Assembly (NCBI RefSeq): GCF_030813695.1
Contig: NZ_JAUSVA010000002.1
Span: forward strand, 1,364,001-1,428,000
DNA: 64,000 bases
Direction: 5' to 3'
Source: Kitasatospora herbaricolor
GTDB taxonomy: Bacteria > Actinomycetota > Actinomycetes > Streptomycetales > Streptomycetaceae
The notes beneath the pieces were generated by a model that saw nothing but the letters and a program-made list of their open reading frames with translations, was not told where the DNA came from and made no database searches. Made by a program: the position numbers and the translations under genes. Position 1 is the stretch's first letter. Each line of letters begins with the position of its first letter. Below, in pieces: positions 8,942-16,288 of the stretch.

Positions 8942-9976
8942 TCAGGGCGCGTCGGCGGGCGCGGTGCTGCCGCGGGGGACGAGGACCGGGGTCGCGGTGG
9001 GACCGGAGGAGACGGGACGGCGGTCGACCAGGTCGAACAGGCTGCGGGCGACCTGGGCGCCGAACCCGTGGACGTCGTGGCTCATCGCCGACAGGGTCGG
9101 GTGGGTGAGCCGGCACAGCTGGGAGTCGTCCCAGGCGATGAGGCTGAGGTCCCGCGGCACCTGCAGGCCGAACTCGGCGGCGACGGCGAGGCCGGCGACG
9201 GCCATGATGTCGTTGTCGTAGATGATGGCGGTGGGCCTGCGGTCGCCGGAGGACAGGAGCATCCGGGTGGCGCGGGCGCCGGCCTGCCCGGAGTAGTCGG
9301 TGGCCAGACTGCGCGGCGTCCTCAGTCCGAGTTCGGCGGCGATGCGCTCCAGGGCGCGGGTGCGGATCACGGTGTGGCCGAGCGCGGGGTCGCCGCCGAC
9401 CCGGGCGATCCGGCCGTGGCCGAGGAGGGCGAGGTAGCGGACCGCCTCCTCGACAGCGGCGGCGTCGTCGGTCCAGACCGCCGTGACGTGGTGGCCGAGG
9501 AGTCCGGCGTGGCCCGCGGCGACGACGGGCATGCCCAGTTGGGCGAGGGCGGGGATCCTGGGGTCGTTCTCGGCGAGGTCGACCAGGACGGAGCCGCTGA
9601 CCCGGCGGGCCTTCCACCACTCGCGGTGGACGGCGGTCTCCTGGTCCCGGTTGCGTACCAGCCTGAGCAGCAGAGTCGCCGCCCGTTGCTCCAGGACGCT
9701 CTCGATGCCGGAGATGAACTCCATGAAGAACGGCTCCAGGCCGAGCTGTCGCGCGGGGCGGGCGATCACCAGCCCCAGGGTGTCGGCCCGCTCGCCGCGG
9801 CTGCCCAGACTGCGGGCGGCCTGGCTGGGGATCCAGCCGAGGTCGGCGGCCGCGGCGCGGATCCGCTGCCGGGTGGCGGCCGACAGTCCGGGCCGGTCGT
9901 TGAAGGCCAGTGACACCGCTCCGGCGGACACCCCGGCCCGGGCGGCGACGTCCCTGATGGTGACGCGCGCGCTCAC
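8942..9976 (-). CDS. LacI-family transcriptional regulator D
   Basis: This 344-residue LacI-family repressor starts with GTG at 9976 behind a strong GAGGAGG. The helix-turn-helix VTIRDVAARAGVSAGAVSLA is identical over 20 residues to that of regulator B, so both may bind the same or very similar DNA. The effector domain carries RPTAIIYDNDIMAVAGLAVA and IAWDDSQLCRL. It lies downstream of the permease genes, but a perfect 12-bp hairpin in between argues for separate transcription. Confidence 0.9.
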   Translation of the reverse strand: MSARVTIRDVAARAGVSAGAVSLAFNDRPGLSAATRQRIRAAAADLGWIPSQAARSLGSRGERADTLGLVIARPARQLGLEPFFMEFISGIESVLEQRAATLLLRLVRNRDQETAVHREWWKARRVSGSVLVDLAENDPRIPALAQLGMPVVAAGHAGLLGHHVTAVWTDDAAAVEEAVRYLALLGHGRIARVGGDPALGHTVIRTRALERIAAELGLRTPRSLATDYSGQAGARATRMLLSSGDRRPTAIIYDNDIMAVAGLAVAAEFGLQVPRDLSLIAWDDSQLCRLTHPTLSAMSHDVHGFGAQVARSLFDLVDRRPVSSGPTATPVLVPRGSTAPADAP

Positions 9977-10111
9977 GTGTCCTCCTCGGTCGGTGCAGGG
10001 TGCGGTACCGCGACGCAGTCGCCGTACTCCGGAAGTGCTGAACCGTAGGGCTGGGGCACCTGCCCGGGCAGGGTGCGACTGCTTGAGCCGAGGTCGCCCC
10101 GGCGGACGGGG

Positions 10112-10142
10112 CGCGCCACCGCGACGCAGGCGCGGTGGCGCG
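10112..10142 (-). terminator. Strong hairpin terminator after sugar permease operon
   Basis: CGCGCCACCGCG (10112-10123) and CGCGGTGGCGCG (10131-10142) form a perfect 12-bp stem with a 7-base loop, about a dozen bases past the stop codon of the leftward MalG-type permease. There is no T-tract, as is usual in actinobacteria. Confidence 0.75.
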
Positions 10143-10154
10143 GGTGGCGCCGGG

Positions 10155-11030
10155 TCACTTCGTGGAGCCGGCCGAGAAGCCGCTGTAGATGAACCGCTGG
10201 AGGGCGAGGAAGACGATGAAGGTGGGCAGGATGACGAGGATCGTGCCGGCCGAGATGGTCTCCCAGTGCGCTCCGAACGGGCCCTTGAAGCGGAACAGGG
10301 AGGTGGAGATCGTCCCCAGGTCGGAGGCCGGCATGTAGAGGAAGGGGATGTAGAAGTCGTTGTAGACGGTGATGCCCTTGACGATGACCACGGTGGCGAT
10401 CGCCGGCTTGAGCATCGGCAGGATGATCCGCCAGTAGATGGTGAAGGAGTTCGCGCCGTCGAGGCGGGCCGCCTCGTCGAGGGAGACCGGGATGGAGCGG
10501 ATGAACTGCAGGAAGACGTAGATGGAGACGATGTCGGTGCCGAGGTAGAGCAGGATCGGCGCCCAGCGGGTGTTGAACGCGCCGAGGTCGTTGACGATCT
10601 GGAAGGTGGCGACCTGCGTGGTGACGCCGGGCACCAGCGTGGCGACCAGGAACAGCCCCACGATCAGCTTCTTCATCCGGAACTCGAACCGGTCGATGGC
10701 GTAGGCGGTCATCGACCCGATCAGGACGGTGCCGGCCGTGGAGACGACCAGGATGATCGTGGTGTTGAGGAACGCCTGCAGCATGTTGCCCTGCTGGAAG
10801 GCGTTCACGTAGTTGTCGAGGTTGAACCAGTTGTCCGGGAGCGTCAGCGGGCCCGTGTCGCCGACCTCTCTGCCGGTCTTCAGCGAGGTGAACAGGATCA
10901 CGATGAGCGGGACGACGACGACGGCGCTCGCGAGGACGAGCGAGAGGTACTTCGCCGTGCCGGCCAGGGCCGCGCGGGGGGCGGGCGCCCGGCGGGGGGT
11001 GCGGGTGTTCGGGGTGGCGGTGGTGGTCAC
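10155..11030 (-). CDS. Carbohydrate ABC transporter permease, MalG type
   Basis: This is an inner-membrane permease of 291 residues with six predicted membrane segments. The cytoplasmic EAA loop reads EAARLDGANSFTIYWRIILP, the contact site for the ATPase. The C-terminus FIYSGFSAGSTK is typical of the MalG subfamily. The GTG start overlaps the stop of the MalF-type gene by 4 bases, indicating translational coupling. No ATPase gene is nearby; streptomycetes commonly energise many sugar transporters with a shared MsiK-type ATPase, which is the likely partner here. Confidence 0.92.
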   Translation of the reverse strand: MTTTATPNTRTPRRAPAPRAALAGTAKYLSLVLASAVVVVPLIVILFTSLKTGREVGDTGPLTLPDNWFNLDNYVNAFQQGNMLQAFLNTTIILVVSTAGTVLIGSMTAYAIDRFEFRMKKLIVGLFLVATLVPGVTTQVATFQIVNDLGAFNTRWAPILLYLGTDIVSIYVFLQFIRSIPVSLDEAARLDGANSFTIYWRIILPMLKPAIATVVIVKGITVYNDFYIPFLYMPASDLGTISTSLFRFKGPFGAHWETISAGTILVILPTFIVFLALQRFIYSGFSAGSTK

Positions 11031-11998
11031 GACAGTTCAACCCTCTCCTCCGGCACGAGCCGGCGCTGGATCCACGTCACGATCAGGATCAGGACCAGGA
11101 GGACGACGGCGGACGCGGATGCCAGGCCGACCTTGTCGAACTTGAAGGCGAGCTTGACGGTCTGGATGACGAACGTCTCGCTGCCGTTGGCACCGCCGGT
11201 CATGATGTACGGGATCTCGAAGACCGCAAGCGACCCGGAGATCGCCAGGATCACGCTCAGGCTGATGATCGGCTTGATGCTGGGCGCGATGATGTGCCGG
11301 AACTGCTGCCAGCTGTTCGCGCCGTCCAGCGACGCGGCCTCGTACAGGTGCGGCGGGATCGACTGGATCGCCCCCAGGAACAGCACCATGTTCAGGCCCA
11401 TGAAGCGCCAGACCGACACCCCGGCCAGGGACTTGTTCACCAGGTCGGGGTCGCCCAGCCACAGCTGCTGGCCGTCCGCCCCGAACAGCCGCAGCACGGA
11501 GTCGAGCGTGCCGCCGGGCTGGAAGAAGTACAGGAACACGAAGCCGATCGCGACCCCGTTGATCAGGTACGGGAAGAACAGGATGCCCTTGAAGAGGTTC
11601 CGGAACCGGGTGTTGAAGCTCAGCACCGTGGCGAAGTACAGGGCGCCCGCGATCTGCACGAAGGACGCGACCAGGTAGACACCGCTGACCAGGAAGACCT
11701 TGAAGAGCTCCGGGCGGGTGAAGAGGTCGGCGTAGTTCTCGGCGCCGACGTTCTCGCTGGTGGGGCTGACGCCGTCCCAGTCGGTGAGGCTGTAGCCGAG
11801 CATGTCCGCGATCGGCAGGTAGGTGAACGTCACCAGCAGTACCAGCGGCGCCAGCAGGTAGAGCCAGGGAGTGAACCACCAGTACCGGCGGGTGCCCTGG
11901 CGCCGTGGCGCGCGGCCCCGGGCGGGGGGCTCGGGTGGTGCGGCCGGGCGGGCCGCCACGGGCGATCCCGGTCCTCTGTCCTTCTGCAGTGCAGTCAT
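11027..11998 (-). CDS. Carbohydrate ABC transporter permease, MalF type
   Basis: This 323-residue permease has a basic, proline-rich cytoplasmic tail, then six membrane segments beginning near YWWFTPWLYLLAPLVLLV. The EAA loop is YEAASLDGANSWQQFRHIIA. The ATG at 11998 follows AAGGAACG. It pairs with the overlapping MalG-type gene. The binding protein encoded upstream (12094-13410) is separated by under 100 bases, so the three form a binding-protein-dependent importer operon. Confidence 0.92.
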   Translation of the reverse strand: MTALQKDRGPGSPVAARPAAPPEPPARGRAPRRQGTRRYWWFTPWLYLLAPLVLLVTFTYLPIADMLGYSLTDWDGVSPTSENVGAENYADLFTRPELFKVFLVSGVYLVASFVQIAGALYFATVLSFNTRFRNLFKGILFFPYLINGVAIGFVFLYFFQPGGTLDSVLRLFGADGQQLWLGDPDLVNKSLAGVSVWRFMGLNMVLFLGAIQSIPPHLYEAASLDGANSWQQFRHIIAPSIKPIISLSVILAISGSLAVFEIPYIMTGGANGSETFVIQTVKLAFKFDKVGLASASAVVLLVLILIVTWIQRRLVPEERVELS

Positions 11999-12093
11999 CT
12001 CGTTCCTTCGTAGTGCAGGACACCTTGGTGAGCGGCGCGGCCGGGCGGCAGGGGCAGCCGGCCGGAGAACGGCCGCGCCGCTCGTCGGGGGGA

Positions 12094-13410
12094 TCAGCCC
12101 GTGACCGTCTTCTGCGCCTCGGACCACTTCTCGTTCAGCTCCGCGAAGTAGCTGTCGTGGTCACCGGGGGCCGCGCCGCGGGCGATGTCGACCAGCTTCT
12201 GGCGGTAGTCGGGGCTGCCGAGGCCGATCTCGGAATTCTTGTCGATCTTGCTGATGACGGCGGCGTTCACCTGGTTCTGGCCGGGAAGCAGCGTGACGCC
12301 CTGCGCCTCGAAGGGCTTCAGCGAGGCCGGCAGGGGGCTGCCCTTGACCGAGGAGACGGCCTGTTCGGCCTGCGCACTGCCGGACTTGGTCAGGTACCAG
12401 TCGATCCAGGCGCGCGCGGCCTCCTTGTTCTTGGAGTGCACGTTGACCGCGTACTTGTAGTCGGGCTGGATGATGGTGCAGAGCTTGCCGCCGGTCGCCT
12501 GCGGGAACGGCATGAAGCCGATGTCGTCGGGGTTCCGGCCGGCGGCGATGGCGGCGGCCTGCATCTGCGGGACGGCCCAGGAGCCGAGCAGCATGGCGCC
12601 GATCCTGCCGGTGCCCAGCAGGGTCTTGGACCCCTCCCAGTTGGTGGTGGTCGGGTCGTCCTCGCTGAGCTTCTGGTGGACGGTGTCGTACAGCAGGCCG
12701 TCGATGGCGTTGAGGTCCTGGCCGGCCGCCCACGGCTGCGCGGTGGTGGAGAGCTTGTCCTTGCCGCCCTGGTCGCAGCTGGGGCCGCCGATGTCGTCGG
12801 TCCACTTCTGCAGCGGCCAGGCGTCCTTGTAGTTCGTGTAGTACGGCGTCGCCGTGCCCTTGGCCTTGATGGCCTTCAGGTCGTCGATGAACTCCTGGGT
12901 GCTCATCGGCCACCGGGTGACGCCGGCCTGCTGCCAGACGGCCTTGTTGTAGACGAGGCCGGTGGCGGTGCCGTAGTCGGCGATGCCGTAGACCTTGTCC
13001 TTGACGGTGGCGTAGTCCGTCCAGTCGTAGGTCCTGGAGAGTTCGGCCGAGTCGCCCAGGGGCGCGAAGAAGGTCGGGTACCGGGTGATCGACAGGTTGT
13101 CCGGGATGAGCAGCACGTCACCGTAGTTCTCGGTGTTCATGCGGATCTTGACTTCGCCCTCGTAGTCGGTGAGGCCCTCGAACTTCACCGTGACGTTCGG
13201 GTGGACCCTGGTGGACTCGTCGGCGTACTTCTTCAGCGAGCCGTCGGCGACCTGGTCGGTCCGGTTCGTCAGCACCGTGATCTCACCGGCGACCTTCGCC
13301 GGGTCGGCGGCTGCGGTCGCGGCCGAGGACGAGCTCCCGCCGGCATTGCCGCTACAGGCAGTGAGCACAACCATGGTTGCGGCCACCACGGCCACCCGTC
13401 CTCTGCGCAT
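12094..13410 (-). CDS. Sugar ABC transporter substrate-binding lipoprotein (paralogue 2)
   Basis: This 438-residue family 1 binding lipoprotein has lipobox VLTAC with Cys at residue 19 and a Ser/Ala/Gly linker. It is the first gene of the importer operon. It matches the orphan binding protein at 1857-3158 along its length, for example NRTDQVADGSLKKYA versus NRTDQIADGTLKKYA. The paralogues differ mostly in the linker and surface regions. The region upstream is AT-rich and holds an element resembling the beta-mannosidase operator. A manno-oligosaccharide ligand is inferred from the cluster. Confidence 0.92.
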   Translation of the reverse strand: MRRGRVAVVAATMVVLTACSGNAGGSSSSAATAAADPAKVAGEITVLTNRTDQVADGSLKKYADESTRVHPNVTVKFEGLTDYEGEVKIRMNTENYGDVLLIPDNLSITRYPTFFAPLGDSAELSRTYDWTDYATVKDKVYGIADYGTATGLVYNKAVWQQAGVTRWPMSTQEFIDDLKAIKAKGTATPYYTNYKDAWPLQKWTDDIGGPSCDQGGKDKLSTTAQPWAAGQDLNAIDGLLYDTVHQKLSEDDPTTTNWEGSKTLLGTGRIGAMLLGSWAVPQMQAAAIAAGRNPDDIGFMPFPQATGGKLCTIIQPDYKYAVNVHSKNKEAARAWIDWYLTKSGSAQAEQAVSSVKGSPLPASLKPFEAQGVTLLPGQNQVNAAVISKIDKNSEIGLGSPDYRQKLVDIARGAAPGDHDSYFAELNEKWSEAQKTVTG

Positions 13411-13520
13411 CTTCGCTCATCCTTCGCACTGGTCACCCCGGGATCGGGAAGCGATGCCCGGGACTGGAGCTCGGCTCCCAGAGCTGCTGGACGCTTAACG
13501 TAGACGTCACATCCTGGCCA

Positions 13521-13544
13521 TGTCCATAGATCGGTCAACATTGG
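13521..13544. promoter_or_regulatory. Operator-like element upstream of binding protein 2
   Basis: TGTCCATAGATCGGTCA about 110 bases upstream of the binding-protein start matches TGTCCATAAACCGGTTA upstream of the beta-mannosidase at 14 of 17 positions, in the same orientation relative to its gene. It is less symmetric than the AACCGGTT dyads. A further TTAACCAAT half-site follows near 13600. Confidence 0.4.
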
Positions 13545-13745
13545 TACCCAGGTCATTTGTTGCCAATGAACGCCTAATTTACTAAACCTTTGCCTTAACC
13601 AATGACGATTCAGTCTCGTTGATGAACTGCGATCACATCGGGGTCGACAACGTTGTCCCATCGCGTCACAATCGGCAAACCGACCGGCAGTGCCTGGCCC
13701 AGAACACGGCGGCGCCGCCCCGTCACACCTGCGGAGACGACGACA

Positions 13746-14747
13746 ATGAGTTACCACACTGGCGCTGCCGTTACTGCCCGGCACACCCTCGCGTCACCGC
13801 TCCTGGCCGCCCTCGACATCGGCGGAACGAAGATCGCCGGCGGCCTGGTCGACACCGAGGGCACCCTCCTGCACCAGGTCCAGCTGCCCACCCCCGCCCT
13901 CGGCAGCAGCCGCGACCTCATGGGAACCGTGGACAGCATCCTCGACCTGCTCGCGCAGCACCCGCGGTGGGCCTCCGTGCGCGCCGTCGGCATCGGCAGC
14001 GCGGGGCCGGTGGACACCGAGGTCGGCAGCGTCAGCCCGGTGAACATCCCGGCCTGGCGCGGCTTCCCGCTGCGCTCCGAGGTCGCCGCCCACCCCGCCG
14101 TCAAGGACCTGCCCGTCGTCCTCGGCGGTGACGCCGTGGCGATGACCGCGGCCGAACACTGGCGGGGCGCCGCCCGCCCCTACCGCAACGTCCTGTGCCT
14201 GGTGGTCTCCACCGGCGTCGGGGCGGGTCTGGTCATCGACGGCCGCCTGCACACCGGCCCCTCCGGAAACGCCGGCCACCTCGGCCACATCAGCATCGAC
14301 TTCGCCGGGCGGCCCTGCCCCTGCGGCTCACGCGGCTGCCTGGAGGGCATCGCCAGCGGCACCGCCATCGCCCGCAACGCCGCCGAACGGGGCTGGCGAC
14401 CCGTGGAGGGCGACGTCTCCGCCACGGCCGTGGCGAGCGCGGCCCGGGCCGGCGACCCGCTCGCGCTGCACGCCTTCGACCGCGCCGCCCGGGCCCTCGC
14501 CGCCGGCATCGCCGCCACCGCCACCCTCGTCGAGATCGAGGCCGCGGTGATCGGCGGCGGCGTCGCGCAGGCCGGTGACGTCCTCTTCGCTCCGCTGCGG
14601 ACGCACTTCGCCACCTACGCCACCCTGCCCTTCACCGCCGGCACCGTCCTCGTCCCGGCCCGGCTGGGCACAGACGCCGGCCTCGTCGGAGCGGCAGCCC
14701 TCGCCCGGCCCGCCCTCGCCCTCCTGTCCGGCCCTACCGCGCACTGA
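13746..14747 (+). CDS. ROK-family sugar kinase (glucokinase/mannokinase type)
   Basis: This 333-residue ATP-dependent kinase phosphorylates a hexose at the 6-hydroxyl in the cytoplasm. The N-terminus has the phosphate-binding DIGGTKIAGG. The ROK motif GNAGHLGHISIDF is followed by the zinc cluster CPCGSRGCLEG. There is no N-terminal DNA-binding domain, so it is an enzyme rather than a repressor. The ATG at 13746 is preceded by GGAG. It is divergent from the importer operon. Context with beta-mannosidase and manA suggests mannose as the substrate, but ROK sequence alone does not separate glucose, mannose and fructose. Confidence 0.88.
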   Translation: MSYHTGAAVTARHTLASPLLAALDIGGTKIAGGLVDTEGTLLHQVQLPTPALGSSRDLMGTVDSILDLLAQHPRWASVRAVGIGSAGPVDTEVGSVSPVNIPAWRGFPLRSEVAAHPAVKDLPVVLGGDAVAMTAAEHWRGAARPYRNVLCLVVSTGVGAGLVIDGRLHTGPSGNAGHLGHISIDFAGRPCPCGSRGCLEGIASGTAIARNAAERGWRPVEGDVSATAVASAARAGDPLALHAFDRAARALAAGIAATATLVEIEAAVIGGGVAQAGDVLFAPLRTHFATYATLPFTAGTVLVPARLGTDAGLVGAAALARPALALLSGPTAH

Positions 14748-15089
14748 CCGGCAGGGCCGGGCGACGACGAGTACTGCCGGGGCGCAGAGGCGATACCGGA
14801 CAGGCCGTCACCGCCGCCGCCCTCCGTCTCGGTCGAGCCACCCGAACCCCCGGTCGCCTGAAGTGCGCCGGGGGTCTCGGCGTCCGGGCGAAGGCGCGCG
14901 ACTGCAGGTTCCCGAGCGTCAGCTCCAAGGGGCGGGGCACCAGGCGAACCGTCCAATCCCGGTGGCGCATGGTGATCAACGGGCCCAACGGATCACTCCT
15001 TCAAAGGTTCGAGCTCGTGCGGCGACCAGGGAGCAGCGGCCCGCACGGGACGTGGACCTGCTGGTGGGGCGGAGGCTCCCCGTAGGCGG

Positions 15090-15165
15090 CTGCTTGGTGG
15101 CGCCGGAGGTGAGGCCGTTGTGGACGAAACGCCGCAACGCGAGGAAGGCGACCGGCCACAGATCG
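15090..15165 (-). pseudogene. MalG-type permease C-terminal relic
   Basis: The reverse strand reads NDLWPVAFLALRRFVHNGLTSGATK, ending in the characteristic C-terminal tail of MalG-type permeases (compare the YSGFSAGSTK and KAGLTSGSVK tails of the intact permeases here). The NDLWP part resembles the segment after the EAA loop, so an internal deletion may have joined it to the tail. No start or membrane core remains. It lies among other fragments between 14.8 and 16.2 kb. Confidence 0.4.
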
Positions 15166-15282
15166 TTGCAGTTGAGGAATGGCTGCCTCGGAACGGTGCA
15201 TTCGGGCGTCCTCCGTGCGGTTCCGGTGACGTCGCCCGAGGAACACCTGCTGGCTGCAGCACCGGCAGCCCGTTCCCCCGAC

Positions 15283-15319
15283 CGGGCGCGCCCGTCAGAT
15301 CTCGTCCCAGGGCGCCTCG
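15283..15319. repeat. 37-bp direct repeat, copy 1
   Basis: An identical 37-base block occurs here and at 20244-20280. On the reverse strand both encode the end of a protein, EAPWDEI followed by TGA. Sequence before and after the block differs between the copies except for partial similarity in the adjoining dozen bases. The block probably marks an old recombination or gene-disruption junction. Confidence 0.8.
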
Positions 15320-15411
15320 CGGTGCAGCCGGCGGACGGTCGCCAGCAGCGGTGCGTCCGGCGGGAGGTCGACGGTGTCGATCCGGCCGACCGCCGCGAAG
15401 CCGCGCGCTTG
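15295..15411 (-). pseudogene. C-terminal fragment of unidentified protein (ends EAPWDEI)
   Basis: The reverse strand reads smoothly as RGFAAVGRIDTVDLPPDAP, then LLATVRRLHREAPWDEI and a TGA. Residue composition is protein-like, unlike the overlapping frames. No beginning is present. The family is not recognised. The same C-terminal seven residues recur at the second copy of the 37-bp repeat. Confidence 0.4.
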
Positions 15412-16288
15412 CCTCCTCCCCCTCCCAGGAGTCGGCCTGGTTCGTGCCTTTGCGCCTTCGACAGTGAACCATGTTGACGCAAACAGATGGCGAGCAGAGT
15501 CTCGGAGTCGAATCGGAGACTGTCAAGGGGTTCCCACCACCCCGGCCGGGCTTTCGCCGACGGTGCGAGCAACAGAGGTGCGGTCGCCTCCGAGGCGGCG
15601 GATGCCCGGGGGCGTTGCACCGACTCGCCGGTTCACAGGACTCGGTGCGTGAACCCGGCCGTGGGGTGCGGACCGCGGGTAGCGGTGAACCCAGTCGCGG
15701 AACCCGGACTTGCGGTGTGCGTTCGGCCAGATCAGGCGCCTTCCACGGCTCGGCGTAGGCCACCGATGCCGTCGCCCGACCACCGACCCCAGGAGGTGGT
15801 GGACCGCGGCGAGGGCAGGGATCCGCCCCCTGGCCCGGCGTGCCCCGGGGGCTTTCTCCACATCAGGCACCGAACTTCCGATCCAGGCAAGCTTCGCTCA
15901 CGACTCACACCAGGCCGCGTGAATTGCTTGACTCCCCGCCTGTCGACGGTGGAAGCTGTGCGCCAGCACCCTGTTGGCGCAAACACGAGCACGGTGCACG
16001 CGTCCTCGAGGTCCCTGGCGTGCCCGGCCGGAGCAGGACAACGGACTCCGACGGCCGGCACAACCGGCCCCACCGGCGTCCCCACCGGGCCCCGTCGAGG
16101 CAGCCGACGGGGTGCGCCCTTCGGCCGCGGCCCACAGCCACGACGGAACCCCCTGCGTACGGCCCGCATCGCCGTGGCGCACACCCCGTCCCGCCCGTCT
16201 CACAGCTACCGCTTCGCGCGGCCGCGTCCACGAAGATCCCCCGTCCACCGGCTTCCCCCGCCCCCTCGGTTGTGCAGGAGTTCCGCAG
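15412..16288. other. Intergenic stretch before phospholipase C
   Basis: Nearly 900 bases without a supported gene. The open frames here encode arginine- and proline-rich products with no domain. The last 20 bases include the GGAG ribosome binding site of the phospholipase gene. No obvious operator or terminator was found. Confidence 0.4.

Noticed and set aside
15487..16288. Upstream in-frame or overlapping extensions before the phospholipase
   Set aside because: The Tat signal at MNDEPTPGVSRR with GGAG just upstream fixes the start at 16289; sequence before it is arginine/proline-rich noise.
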